Below, in pieces: positions 37,386 through 48,222 of a stretch of DNA of 64,000 nt (positions are counted from its first letter, which is position 1; every line of letters begins with the position of its first letter). This DNA is from Persicaria tinctoria (lineage: Eukaryota > Streptophyta > Magnoliopsida > Caryophyllales > Polygonaceae). The notes below the pieces were generated by a model. It searched no databases. It saw only the letters and a program-made list of their open reading frames with translations, and had not been told where the DNA came from. The stretch lies in NCBI GenBank assembly GCA_037127255.1, contig JBANSL010000010.1, forward strand, positions 28,662,620 to 28,726,619. Direction: 5' to 3'. The position numbers and the translations under genes are program-made.

Positions 37386-40300
37386 ATGCGTCGTTCTGGT
37401 CAGACACCTGAGTTTGACGCCTTAGACGAACCGGAACGCCTTTTTCACATCAGGGCTAAACTACAAAGAGCTATGTCGGCCGCTGAAACACAGGAGCAGC
37501 TGATTGCCAGACTTACCAGGGAACTCGCCGCTAAGGATGCCACTATCGCCAATGAAAGGACAGCAAGGGAACAAGCAGCTGAGCGCGCAAGGCAAGCAGA
37601 AGCTGAGCTTGCCCAATATCCAACCACTGCTGAGGATTATATGCATCCGACTCTCATCGTGCCTGAATCGGCGATTCTAATCCCTGAAAACTCTTTTGAA
37701 ATTCGCACTCAGTTTCTTATAGAGCTTAAAAATAATGCCTTTTGCGGCAAATTTAATGAGTGTCCTCTTGAACATATTACTAATTTTCATGATATGTGTC
37801 GTACTCTTGCAGAAGGTACAACTCTGGAATATGTCAAGATGAAGGCTTTCCGCTGGTCGCTGGCTGGACCGGCACTGAAGTGGCTTGAAGGGCTGAAGCC
37901 AAAATCTCTCACCACATGGGCACAAGTAGAGCAGGAATTTCTCAACAAATTCTTCCCTCCTGCCAAGACAGCATTCCTCCGCCAAAAGATCACTGCTTTC
38001 AAGCAAAAGCCTGGGGAACCGCTAGCAAAAGCATGGGAACGCTACAAAGAGCTGCTGCGATCTTGCCCCACTCATGGACAGCCACCCTACATCATTCAGG
38101 AGATCTTCTTCAACTCTCTTGATCAAGTCACTAAGGACAGAATCAACAATTATACTCGCTACGAGTATTTGACGATGCCGCTAAGTGACGCATGGGGTGT
38201 GCTAGAGAAGATCACTACCTACGACAACAAGTATGGGGCTCCTACAAACTATGATGAGAACGCCCATGCCAGACCAGCCCCATCTATGCCTCTCTATGAG
38301 CCATCAAAGGAGATAGACCCTGATGTCAAAGAGCAGTACTACAGAGATCAGAATCGCAAGCTCCTCAAGCAAGTCAAATATCTCTCTGTCAACCAACCCT
38401 GCATCGAATGTGGTTCACAACGGCATACTACTACTGAGTGCCCGCATACGGAACAAGTCAGGATGGCAGAGATTCATGAAGAGGTAGCTTACGCAGGGGG
38501 TCCCAATCGCTATATGGGGGACCAAAGGTTCTATCAACCTCAACGGAACCAAGGTCCTCCTAGGAACCCCCCGCCCTACAGAGCTCCTGGACATCCAGAA
38601 AGGGATCAAAAGAAGGATGATTTACAGCTCATTCTTGAAGAGATGCGCCGGAATCAGGGCACCATCAACAATCAGTTCCAGAATATCCATGCAAAATTTG
38701 GAGAGCTAGACACCTGGAAAAGGAACATCGAGACTCAGATGGGTCAGTTCGCGGCGCAGATTCCACAACCATCCGGGAAGCTCCCAGGCCATACAGAACC
38801 AAATCCCAAGGGGCAGCACAGACATGTAGCTGCTGTAAAGTTGCGGAGCGGTCACAAACTGCACGAGCCAGAAAACAAGGGCGAGGCTGTCGTCGACATC
38901 GACAGAGGCCTAGTCGACATCGACAAAACTCTACTCGACACAGAGGAAGAGAGAAGCTCTGACGCAGCTGCACAGCCAGACGAGCCAAAGTCGACTAGCC
39001 AACTCGAGATCGACGAGGCCCTGGTCGATCTCGACGAGCCTGTTGTCGAGGTCGAGAAGGACCATGCCGAGGTCGTTGAGTCCTCACCACCTTCGGAAGC
39101 TGTTCTGGCTCAGAACACCAAAAAGACGCTCCCATTCCCTTCCAAAAACCAAAGAGATCCGACAGACGGTAAGTTTCAGCGTTTTGTGAAATTGCTTCAG
39201 AGTCTGAATGTTACTATTCCTTTTACAGAAGCACTGCACGAGGTGCCTGCCTATGTCAAGTTCCTCAAGGAGATTCTCAGCAACAAGCGATCGATGACTG
39301 AGATTGCTAAGGAGTGCAAAAAGATGGATTTCCCTGAGAAGCGACCTGACCCAGGTAAGTTTGCTATCACTGTTGGACTTGGTCGTCATAGATTTAAAGC
39401 ACTGTGTGACTTAGGAGCAAGTGTTAGCATCATGCCCCTATCCATCTGGTCAAAGGTGAAAATAGGTGCCCTGGAACCAATTGATGCCAAACTCTACATG
39501 GCCAACAACACCGTGGTAATCCCTACAGGTATTGTCGATAATGTTCCTGTTAAAGTTGGTAGATTCTTTGTCCCTACAGATTTTCTTGTAGTAGAGATGG
39601 CAGAGGATCCAGCTTGCCCCATCATCCTAGGGCGACCTTTCCTGGCAGCTGCTGATGCTAACATTGGAGTCAAAAGGGGAATCCTTACATTCACCATCGG
39701 AGATGAGATCATTGAATACTTCTTCAACCCAGACACAGAAGAGGTAATGGAAATTAAAGCTATATATTCAAAATTTAATTTTATCTCCTGTAATGAACCT
39801 GCAGAACAACACTTGATCCAAGAAGAAGGAAAGGCAGAATCTGAGCTAGCAGATGAGGAGCTGGCCGTAGCGGAATTAAGCGAGGAGGAGATCTTCGACG
39901 ACGCATTATCGGCGGAGCTGAACGACTCACCAGAAGCTGAGCAGATCCAGTCGACCTCCACAGAGCTCCTCGATCTCGATGAGCCCAACTCGAGGTCGAC
40001 AAGCCCTAACCCTCCAGACACTGTAAGTCCTTTGAGCCTACTCGATCTCGACCAGTCATCGTCGAGGTCGACTACCTTATCCCCTGCAGGCACACCAGAA
40101 ATCGACGAAGCTGACTCGACGATCCTCCTCGAGATCGAGGAGCCCAACTCGAGATCGACCAGTCCTGTATTCGAGGTAAGTTCTGATTTTTTGGTCGATT
40201 TTGATCTTTCTAACCCATTCTCGAGTAGCTTCCTGCAGTACAGTCCTATGTCCAATTCAGCGTTGTCATCGATGTATGCCTGGTCGACGCCAACTCCTGT

Positions 40301-43300
40301 AGCTGATATGGATGCTTCTTCTATGAGGATTGAGACGGATTACCTAGGGGAGATCATGAAGATGGAGGATGTTGAGCCTATCTTGATTCCACAGGGCCCT
40401 TCTCCAGTGCTGAAACCCTTACCCGACACCCTTAGGTATGAATTTCTTGGTCCTAACTCTACTTTTCCTGTAATTATAAATGCTTCATTGAACCCACAGG
40501 AGGTAGACAAGCTAGTAGATGTCCTCCGCACTCATAGGAAGGCCATAGGTTATTCCTTAGAGGACATAAAAGGTATTTCACCCATTACTTGTATGCATAG
40601 AATTTTGTTGGAAGATGATCACAGGGCAACAATTGAGCATCAAAGGAAGCTTAACCCCAACATGAAGGAAGTTGTCAAGAAGGAGATCCATCGCATGCTG
40701 GATGCAGGAATTATTTACCCAATCTCCGACAGCAAGTGGGTTAGCCCTGTTCATGTTGTCCCTAAGAAGGGTGGAATGACCGTCGAGGAGAATGAGAAGG
40801 GAGAGCTTGTTCCTAAAAGGATCACTACCAGCTGGCGGATGTGCATAGACTACAGAAAGCTCAACCCCGCCACCAGGAAGGATCATTTTCCACTCCCTTT
40901 CATTGACCAGGTACTCGAAAGGTTAGCTGAACATGACTACTTTTGTTACCTGGATGGATATTCTGGCTTTTGGCAGGTTCCCATTCATCCTGATGATCAG
41001 GAAAAGACCACCTTCACTTGCCCTTATGGAACTTTCGCATATAGGAGGATGCCCTTTGGTCTTTGCAATGCCCCTGCTACTTTTCAGAGGTGCATGATGG
41101 CCATCTTCTCCGACATGATTGAAGACATAGTGGAGGTATTCATGGATGATTTCTCAGTTTATGGCACTACTTTCGATATTTGTCTCTCTAACCTACGCAG
41201 GGTACTCAAGCGATGTGAAGAGACAAATTTGGTACTTAACTGGGAAAAATGCCACTTTATGGTACAAGAGGGGATCGTCCTAGGCCACAAAGTGTCCAAA
41301 AAAGGAATTGAGGTGGACAGAGCGAAAATAGAGCTAGTGGAGAAATTGCCCCCACCTTCTTCCATTAAAGAGATAAGGAGTTTTCTTGGTCATGCTGGTT
41401 TTTATAGAAGATTCATTCAAGATTTTTCTAAAATTGCCAAACCATTGACTAACCTGCTTATGAAGGATGTTAAGTTTGTATTTTCTAGCGAATGTCTTGA
41501 AGCCTTGAACAGGTTAAAAGAAGCTCTCATCTCAGCTCCGATCATTCAATCGCCGGATTGGTCACTACCATTTGAGATCATGTGCGATGCCAGCGATTAT
41601 GCCGTAGGAGCAGTTCTAGGACAACGGAAGGACAAGAAACTGCACGCCATATACTATGCAAGCAAGACTCTGGATGTGGTTCAGGCTAAGTACACCACAA
41701 TAGAGAAGGAATTTTTGGCTGTGGTTTTTGCTTTTGAAAAATTTCGTTCCTATCTTGTTGGTTCTAAAGTCATTGTCCATACTGACCATGCTGCTCTTCG
41801 TTATTTAATGACAAAAAAGGATGCAAAACCAAGGTTGCTACGATGGGTGCTCTTACTCCAAGAATTTGACGTTGAGCTAAGGGACAAGAAGGGCATAGAG
41901 AATTCAGTCGCCGATCACTTATCCAGGCTTCCCAAAGACATGCTAGAGGAGGCCCAGGACACCATACCAATCGACGACTCTCGCCCAGACGAGCACCTAA
42001 TGCAGACCGACACTGTCTTCCTCGACGTAGACAAAGCCTACTCGATCTCGAGTAAACCGTCGTCGAGATCGACAAAGACCCATATCGAGGAGCACCCGGA
42101 GCCAATCACAGCACAGACAAGCAGCACAGCCGTACTCGAGGTCGAGTACCCGTCGTCGACCTCGACAAGGACCATTGTCGATGGGCGCCAGGAGTCGAGG
42201 ACAGCGCAGGCAGACACCACAGTCTTACTCGAGGTCGAGTACCCGTCGTCGACCTCGACAAGTACACTTGTCGATGAGCACCAGGAGTCGAGCACGATGC
42301 AACCAGACACCGCAGCTGTACTCGAGATCGACGAGCCCAACTCGAGATCGAGTACAGTTGACCACCAGGATCCGTGCTCTTCATCAGTCGACGCTGCAGC
42401 CTCCTCTATATCGAGTAGCTTTACTCGATATCGACTAGCTCCAGGTGAGATTTCAGGTGAGGTTCTTCGATTAGATTCCGGTGACGATTTCTTCTTTACA
42501 CCCCCTACTAGTCCTATTCATGATATATATGCTATAAAAGGACCAAAGGTACCCTGGTATGCGGATTTTGCTAACTACCTTGTAGGAAATGAGATTCTGT
42601 CAGGCCTATCTTCACAGGGAAAGAAGAAATTCCTCCACGACGTCAAACAATACTATTGGGATGATCCTTACCTATTCAAACAAGGGAAGGACCATATCTT
42701 CAGACGTTGTATTCCGGAAGAGGAGGTGGAAAGTGTCATTCGCCATTGCCATACTCTCCCTACAGGCGGACATGCCAAAGGCTTCAAAACTGCATCTAAG
42801 GTACTTCAATGTGGTTTTTACTGGCCTAATCTTTTCAGGGATGTGCAGGCTTATGTCATTTCATGCGACGAATGCCAAAGATCAGACAACATTACTTGGA
42901 GGAATGAGACACCACTCACAGGAATTTTGGAGGTCGAGCTATTTGATGTATGGGGAATTGACTTCATGGGACCATTCCCTACCTCAGGACCTTACAAATA
43001 CATCCTTGTGGCGGTTGACTATGTCTCTAAATGGGTGGAGGCTGTTGCAACTAGGACCAACGACGCAAAGGTAGTTTCAAAGTTTGTTAAAACTAACATA
43101 TTTCCTCGCTTTGGTGTTCCTAGAGTTCTTATTTCAGATGGTGGCTCACATTTCATCGAGAGAGGATTTGAGGCTCTTTTGGCTAAGTATGGGGTGACAC
43201 ACAGGGTAGCAACACCTTATCATCCCCAAACCAGTGGTCAGGTGGAAGTCTCTAATCGTCAAATCAAGGCCATCTTGGAGAAAACAGTCTCTCGCTCTAG

Positions 43301-43337
43301 GAAGGATTGGTCATCTAAGCTTGATGATGCGCTATGA
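37386..43337 (+). CDS. Athila gag-pol polyprotein, stopped in the integrase
   Basis: One frame of 1983 codons. The Gag region lies at residues about 105-245 and a CCHC zinc knuckle at C339, C342, H347, C352. The protease has its aspartate at D675 in CDLGAS, the usual Athila form of D-S/T-G. The reverse transcriptase has FMDD at 1254-1255. RNase H has D1401 in [10 protein letters not shown]. The integrase zinc region starts at H1787 and its D,D35E residues are D1859, D1918 and E1954. TGA at 43335-43337, in a position where relatives have tryptophan, ends the frame after the catalytic core; the same frame stays open to 43841. Acidic linkers at residues about 500-575, 850-932 and 1528-1688 are encoded by TCGA-rich repeats. 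The ATG follows a TTTGCAG acceptor-like site at 37375-37381 and a 12-codon upstream frame at 37331. Confidence 0.95.
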   Translation: MRRSGQTPEFDALDEPERLFHIRAKLQRAMSAAETQEQLIARLTRELAAKDATIANERTAREQAAERARQAEAELAQYPTTAEDYMHPTLIVPESAILIPENSFEIRTQFLIELKNNAFCGKFNECPLEHITNFHDMCRTLAEGTTLEYVKMKAFRWSLAGPALKWLEGLKPKSLTTWAQVEQEFLNKFFPPAKTAFLRQKITAFKQKPGEPLAKAWERYKELLRSCPTHGQPPYIIQEIFFNSLDQVTKDRINNYTRYEYLTMPLSDAWGVLEKITTYDNKYGAPTNYDENAHARPAPSMPLYEPSKEIDPDVKEQYYRDQNRKLLKQVKYLSVNQPCIECGSQRHTTTECPHTEQVRMAEIHEEVAYAGGPNRYMGDQRFYQPQRNQGPPRNPPPYRAPGHPERDQKKDDLQLILEEMRRNQGTINNQFQNIHAKFGELDTWKRNIETQMGQFAAQIPQPSGKLPGHTEPNPKGQHRHVAAVKLRSGHKLHEPENKGEAVVDIDRGLVDIDKTLLDTEEERSSDAAAQPDEPKSTSQLEIDEALVDLDEPVVEVEKDHAEVVESSPPSEAVLAQNTKKTLPFPSKNQRDPTDGKFQRFVKLLQSLNVTIPFTEALHEVPAYVKFLKEILSNKRSMTEIAKECKKMDFPEKRPDPGKFAITVGLGRHRFKALCDLGASVSIMPLSIWSKVKIGALEPIDAKLYMANNTVVIPTGIVDNVPVKVGRFFVPTDFLVVEMAEDPACPIILGRPFLAAADANIGVKRGILTFTIGDEIIEYFFNPDTEEVMEIKAIYSKFNFISCNEPAEQHLIQEEGKAESELADEELAVAELSEEEIFDDALSAELNDSPEAEQIQSTSTELLDLDEPNSRSTSPNPPDTVSPLSLLDLDQSSSRSTTLSPAGTPEIDEADSTILLEIEEPNSRSTSPVFEVSSDFLVDFDLSNPFSSSFLQYSPMSNSALSSMYAWSTPTPVADMDASSMRIETDYLGEIMKMEDVEPILIPQGPSPVLKPLPDTLRYEFLGPNSTFPVIINASLNPQEVDKLVDVLRTHRKAIGYSLEDIKGISPITCMHRILLEDDHRATIEHQRKLNPNMKEVVKKEIHRMLDAGIIYPISDSKWVSPVHVVPKKGGMTVEENEKGELVPKRITTSWRMCIDYRKLNPATRKDHFPLPFIDQVLERLAEHDYFCYLDGYSGFWQVPIHPDDQEKTTFTCPYGTFAYRRMPFGLCNAPATFQRCMMAIFSDMIEDIVEVFMDDFSVYGTTFDICLSNLRRVLKRCEETNLVLNWEKCHFMVQEGIVLGHKVSKKGIEVDRAKIELVEKLPPPSSIKEIRSFLGHAGFYRRFIQDFSKIAKPLTNLLMKDVKFVFSSECLEALNRLKEALISAPIIQSPDWSLPFEIMCDASDYAVGAVLGQRKDKKLHAIYYASKTLDVVQAKYTTIEKEFLAVVFAFEKFRSYLVGSKVIVHTDHAALRYLMTKKDAKPRLLRWVLLLQEFDVELRDKKGIENSVADHLSRLPKDMLEEAQDTIPIDDSRPDEHLMQTDTVFLDVDKAYSISSKPSSRSTKTHIEEHPEPITAQTSSTAVLEVEYPSSTSTRTIVDGRQESRTAQADTTVLLEVEYPSSTSTSTLVDEHQESSTMQPDTAAVLEIDEPNSRSSTVDHQDPCSSSVDAAASSISSSFTRYRLAPGEISGEVLRLDSGDDFFFTPPTSPIHDIYAIKGPKVPWYADFANYLVGNEILSGLSSQGKKKFLHDVKQYYWDDPYLFKQGKDHIFRRCIPEEEVESVIRHCHTLPTGGHAKGFKTASKVLQCGFYWPNLFRDVQAYVISCDECQRSDNITWRNETPLTGILEVELFDVWGIDFMGPFPTSGPYKYILVAVDYVSKWVEAVATRTNDAKVVSKFVKTNIFPRFGVPRVLISDGGSHFIERGFEALLAKYGVTHRVATPYHPQTSGQVEVSNRQIKAILEKTVSRSRKDWSSKLDDAL
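42132..42410 (+). repeat. Three 93-bp tandem units in gag-pol
   Basis: Units begin at about 42132, 42225 and 42318 with TACTCGAG(G/A)TCGA. Each encodes about 31 residues of the type [12 protein letters not shown] or [12 protein letters not shown], between RNase H and integrase. Confidence 0.8.
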
Positions 43338-43385
43338 GCTTATAGGACGGCTTACAAAACACCGCTGAGAACCACTCCTTACAAC

Positions 43386-43841
43386 TTGGTTTATGGCAAG
43401 TCTTGCCATTTACCTGTCGAGCTGGAGCATAAGGCAATGTGGGCTCTCAAGGAGCTCAACATGGATCTCGATGAGGCAGGTAAGAAACGCTTTATTGATT
43501 TACAAGAGTTGGAGGAATTGAGATTGAAAGCCTATGAGAATGCTGATATCTACAAGGAGCGCACCAAGAGATGGCATGATAAGAAACTGGTGCCAAAGAC
43601 ATATGAGGTAGGTGACAAAGTGCTTTTATATAATTCTAGACTGCGCCTATTTCCAGGAAAGCTAAGGACAAGATGGAGTGGACCTTTCTTGGTTCACCAC
43701 ATATACCCCCATGGAGCAGTAGAGCTAATTGGCACTGACGACACCACCTTTAAAGTAAATGGGCACAGGGTCAAGAAATACTATGACAAAGAAGACCCAG
43801 AAGAGGAGATTCGCGCCACCCTGGCGTTAGTCAAAGTCTAG
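43386..43841 (+). pseudogene. Integrase C-terminal part of Athila pol, after the stop
   Basis: In frame with gag-pol. It carries the integrase C-terminal domain ([24 protein letters not shown]) and ends at TAG 43839-43841. It would be made only by read-through or by a non-mutant relative. Removing the stop from the count gives a polyprotein of about 2150 codons. Confidence 0.9.
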
Positions 43842-45249
43842 AACAGGGGAGTAGGTCGAGCTAACGACTTAAACCTTAGCGCTTTCGGGAGGCAACCCGC
43901 TTTTCTTACTCTTTCCTATTTTTCTTTATTTTCTTTTCCTATTTTTATTTTCTTAGAACTCGTGCATAATCTCTTCTCATGGTTACATTCAGGCATTCAA
44001 GAGGAATCTATATCAATCAGGTTCGTCTAGATCGAGTAAGCCACGCAGGTAAGTTGGAGGTTTTCAGGTAAGTTTTCTTTCTTTCTAAATAAAAAAAATA
44101 ATAATAATAACATAGGTTATTTTTCTAGATTTTTATTTTCAGAAATTATATTTATCTTTTTTTTCTTATTATTTCATTATTTTTTCAGAATGTATTTTTA
44201 TATATAAAAAAATAATAATAGAAGAGATATAAAAACCCTTACCTTGTGGAACCCTATCTCCTTCTTCCCTCTGCCTCACCCGACCTCGACAAGGAACCCG
44301 GAGCCGCCTGTGCCGCCTCTGCTCCTCCTCCTGCTCGATCCCTCCTCTTCCTCGAGCTCCCTGCCCTCGCTCCTCCAGCACCACCTCCGGCCCTCCCTAG
44401 AACACCTTCCCACGCATCTCGCTGCCCTCCCCTCGAACCCACCACACCAAGCCGACCCCGAGTACCCGGACGCACAGCCCCTCTCCTCGACCTTTTCTTC
44501 CTCGCCCGGATTCGTCCAGATCCACCACGGATCTCCCTCGCTAGCGCCTAGTTGAGCCCGGGTACAACCCAGATCCGCCTTCATCCGAGCCGGATTCCAT
44601 CGCTTCCGGCCTCCCTTGCCCTTCTTTGCCCATATCCGACCCAGATCTACCCTCACCGAGCCGGAATCCGCCACCAACGAGCCCAGATCTGCAAACCGCA
44701 CCATCACCAAGCCCTCTCTTGCGGTATTCCTAAAAACAGCCCCTAATTTTCTCTAATTACAGTTTCTACCCTCTCTTTTGACTCAAGGTATGACTTTTCC
44801 CTCTTTTCTCTCTAAAATTCAGATTTATATATTTTTGAGAACCTAGGTAAAGATTGGATCTTGAGTTATGTGTTGAATGTTTAGGGTTTGAAATTTGTAT
44901 GAACAATTGTTATTTATGATTAGGTTTGCTATTTTTGGGTAATATTTATGTTTGGTGGGCTGATTTTATACATGATTCCATATTTAGTTCATTTATATTA
45001 TCAAAGAAAATTCATGAAATTTATTTGACCAATATTATGCCATATATGGAAATTTCATAAATTTTGTGGTTATTATTTCAATTCATATATAAGTCATATT
45101 TTTGATTCCTTATATGAATTATTTCATGCTTTGATAATATATGCTTCCATATACCTATTTGCTACATTTTTAGGATAGTTCATGAACTAAGTATGGGGTT
45201 ATTTTATTTCGAAGTGGTTATCTTATAAGGCTATTTATCTATTGCAGGA
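43842..45249 (+). other. Athila spacer with possible promoter and leader intron for the second ORF
   Basis: After gag-pol comes the CGGGAGGCAACCCG phrase usual in this family. A TATAAAAA box lies at 44228-44235, followed by a C-rich stretch (44240-44740) whose overlapping frames look accidental. A good 5' splice site (CAAG/GTATGA) lies at 44788 and an acceptor (TATTGCAG) ends at 45247, three bases before the second ORF. These signs suggest a separately initiated, spliced RNA; this is inference. Confidence 0.5.
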
Positions 45250-46506
45250 ATGGACAACCTACGCATTAACGATGCAGACCAGTTCGCTCTCGCACAACAT
45301 ATTGCAGGACGGGCTACAAATGCCCGTTGGTACGACCGACCGTCAATGGAACAACTTGGAATGCACTACTGGCTGGAACAGGCCTTTGGATTGATTGGGG
45401 CAGAAGGCTTATTAGTGCCTCTAGATCACCATTACCCAGTCCTTACAGGGGAGTTTTTGGCCACTCTCCACCGGGTACCAGACTCGCCTGCCTCAGACCG
45501 GAGAGTCCGCTTTCAACTAGGCAACGCTACCCATACATGTACCCTTCACCAGATCAGTGATGCATTTTCTTTTGGCCGCACCACTGCACCATTCCACATC
45601 CGAGACACGACAGAGATGTGGCGTTACTTGACTGGGAGTCTACAGCCAACCACCCGCTCCTCCTCCATTGTCAACCCTTTATTTGCTACCATACTCAGGA
45701 TTCTAGGTAGCACGATATGGGCCCGGCCAGAGCTGAGCCAACCCACCCAGCCAGAGCTCGAGTGTCTCAGACGGATTCTATTCGAGTCTGATCTTTTACC
45801 ACTCGCTCACGCATGGCTCCAGCATTGCATTTTCCGCCAGAGAGACTTCACAGGAGCCATTTATGATGGGTGCATGGTGGCCATTCTGGCACGCTACCTA
45901 GAGGTCCCAGTTGCGGCATACTCTCCACGACGACTCATGAGGATCGACACTGGATCCCTACAGAGGGGCCATATCATAGCCCGCCGCAACAACATATGGG
46001 TCCAGTTTACCCACCACACTGCTATTCAGCAGGAGCGGATGAACCCCTATAGAGTCCGCAACTGGTACACTACCTGGACAGGGGCAGCATATCATCCCAC
46101 CATTGACCCGACTGCCGACCCGACGCTGAGGGATGAGCCTCTGTACACAGCAGACATGGAGGAGGATGATGACGACGATGAGGCAGACAGTGTCCACCAC
46201 TCCCACCATTCTCAGCACTCCCACAACTCTCAGCACTCCTACCATTCCCAGCAGCAGCATCATTATGGTGGCCCATCCGATCCGGTGCTCGCTGAGTTGG
46301 CATTCCTCCGGGACCAGATGGCCAACCTCCAACTAGGCCAGGACGCAATGAGGACGGAGATGCGAGAAGGCTTTCAGGGACTGCACCAATACTTCCAGCG
46401 AGGGCCCAACTATCAGCCTGGTAGCTCTTCCCACGGAGGAGCTTCTGACTATCAGGCTGACCCTCAGTTTCCTCACTATGGTCCACCACCAGATCCCCAC
46501 CAGTGA
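45250..46506 (+). CDS. Athila env-position ORF (ATHILA ORF-1 family-like), 418 residues
   Basis: Intact frame from ATG at 45250 to TGA at 46504-46506, downstream of pol where Athila and errantivirus-like elements have an extra gene. Residues 1 to about 300 resemble the plant protein family PF03078 (ATHILA ORF-1). Residues 303-313 are acidic (MEEDDDDDEAD), 316-341 are rich in His, Ser and Gln, and the end is Gln/Pro/Gly-rich. I see no signal peptide or membrane segment, so an envelope function is not supported by this sequence. The function of the family is unknown. Confidence 0.85.
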   Translation: MDNLRINDADQFALAQHIAGRATNARWYDRPSMEQLGMHYWLEQAFGLIGAEGLLVPLDHHYPVLTGEFLATLHRVPDSPASDRRVRFQLGNATHTCTLHQISDAFSFGRTTAPFHIRDTTEMWRYLTGSLQPTTRSSSIVNPLFATILRILGSTIWARPELSQPTQPELECLRRILFESDLLPLAHAWLQHCIFRQRDFTGAIYDGCMVAILARYLEVPVAAYSPRRLMRIDTGSLQRGHIIARRNNIWVQFTHHTAIQQERMNPYRVRNWYTTWTGAAYHPTIDPTADPTLRDEPLYTADMEEDDDDDEADSVHHSHHSQHSHNSQHSYHSQQQHHYGGPSDPVLAELAFLRDQMANLQLGQDAMRTEMREGFQGLHQYFQRGPNYQPGSSSHGGASDYQADPQFPHYGPPPDPHQ

Positions 46507-48222
46507 CACCTCTGTGAGTTTCCTTTTCTCTCCCTTTGATTTTATTTCTTTAACAGTGAGGACACTGTATATTTTAAGTATGGGGTGGGAGAAAGGATTG
46601 TACAGGGGACTTTTATGTGGTTATATGCTGCGAATTTATGTGTATCTTTTAAAAGCTTAGTTTCATTGGTTGTAATAGATCTCTTAGACATGGCCTAACT
46701 TTGGTAGTTAAGTTATTTAGTTGCACTTTATTTATTTCTTTTCGCATATTTAGAGTTTTATGCATATTATAGTAAAAAAAAAAAAAAAAAAAATAGAAAA
46801 TGTCGAAAAAAAATAAAAACAATATGTATGTTTAAAATTTTGCATTATTTGTTATATACCCTAACTTAGATGTCCTATGATGATACATAATGACTGACTT
46901 GATCATGTAAATCCTATGACATGTTTGGAAGGTTTAGCCTAAGTCCCCAAAAATGGTTTTTATGTGGATTGTAAACTTGTGATGAAATTGAGCACATATG
47001 ATCCTAAGCTAAAGGTTAAAATCCAGCAGACATTGTCCCAGTGAGAATTTTGGCCTTATAGGGAGAACATTAAAAATCCCTCTGCTTTCTTGAGTGTATT
47101 TACTCTTCCTATGCATGTCTAAATGTTGTGATAGTTATTCAAAACCAATGCATTTATATGTTTATGTTGATGAGAATTAAATGAGGGAGGCACCTTTTAA
47201 GCCAATTTTATCCTCTCTTTACCTACCCTGCATTTTCCCTGCTTGAAGCCAGAACATTAGCATGAGACTTTTATTGTAAACTTCACAAAATTATCCTTAG
47301 CCAAATTGAGCCTGACCCCCATTTGGGAATTAAGACTTAGAGTTGGTTGGGATGATGATTTGAGGAAAGAATGAGCTTATGTTGCATTTCAAAGAGGATC
47401 ATGGAAATTATTGAGATATGGGTTGGTTATACATTTTTATCTTGCTAAGCATATTATGTAAAAGGATTTTTTGGCTCACATTATAAATGCACTAGTATTA
47501 TTATTTTATATTTCCGTTCAAAAAAAAAAAAAAAAAAAAAATCCGAAAAAAAGAAGAAAAAGAAATACATATGTTAGTGAATAAAGTGCATGAGCCAAAT
47601 TTACCTTATTTCTTTAAATTGCAAGTTACATATTTGGGAGAGATTTAGAGAGTTTGAAAGGTTATATACTCCATTGAGACAAAATTGAAGAATTTGGGTT
47701 ATACATATGATTGAGGAGTTATGGTTTGGTAGTGTTGGAAGATTTAGGAGTCTTGATTCCCGAATTATATTTAGCACCACATGGCCAAATAATTCCATAC
47801 CTTATTATTTCTTACCAAGCCCCATTACAACCCCGCCGAATGGAATCTTCTTTGAAGACATCCATTGAGCAAAGTCCTCCTGATAATTCTTGTTGCATTT
47901 TCATAATTGGTTGCGAAGTGGATTCATATTTAAATTGCAATGTTTATGAGATTGTATATGGAATTGAGTTGAGAGTTGAAACACATAGCCTAAACACGTT
48001 GAGAGCTGAGTGCAAACACATTATTCCTGTGAGATTGGATTTATATTGCCTATGCCTGTGGATCGCTCATATATGTGTGATGACGTTAAATTCACTTGTC
48101 TTACATTGCTACTATTTAAGATGTTGCTTTTGACAAAGGCGAAGACTTGAAGGATGTGTTGTAGGTCTTGGTTATTGTTCGGTTATTGCTTGAGGACAAG
48201 CAAGTCTAAGTATGGGGTGATT
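46507..48222 (+). other. Athila 3' non-coding region
   Basis: 1.7 kb without a long frame (one of 140 codons at 47711-48133 shows no domain). It contains A runs of about 20 bases at 46774 and 47520 and the purine motif AAGTATGGGGTG at 46576-46587. The polypurine tract AAGTATGGGGTGATT (48208-48222) abuts the 3' LTR. Confidence 0.75.

Noticed and set aside
39494..40255. 253-codon minus-strand frame opposite Athila gag-pol
   Set aside because: It mirrors the protease and a TCGA-rich linker; self-complementary TCGA motifs keep several frames open on both strands. No independent domain.
44244..44710. Overlapping 100-140-codon frames between Athila pol and the second ORF
   Set aside because: They occur in four frames of one C-rich stretch and more likely reflect composition of a leader; none shows a domain.
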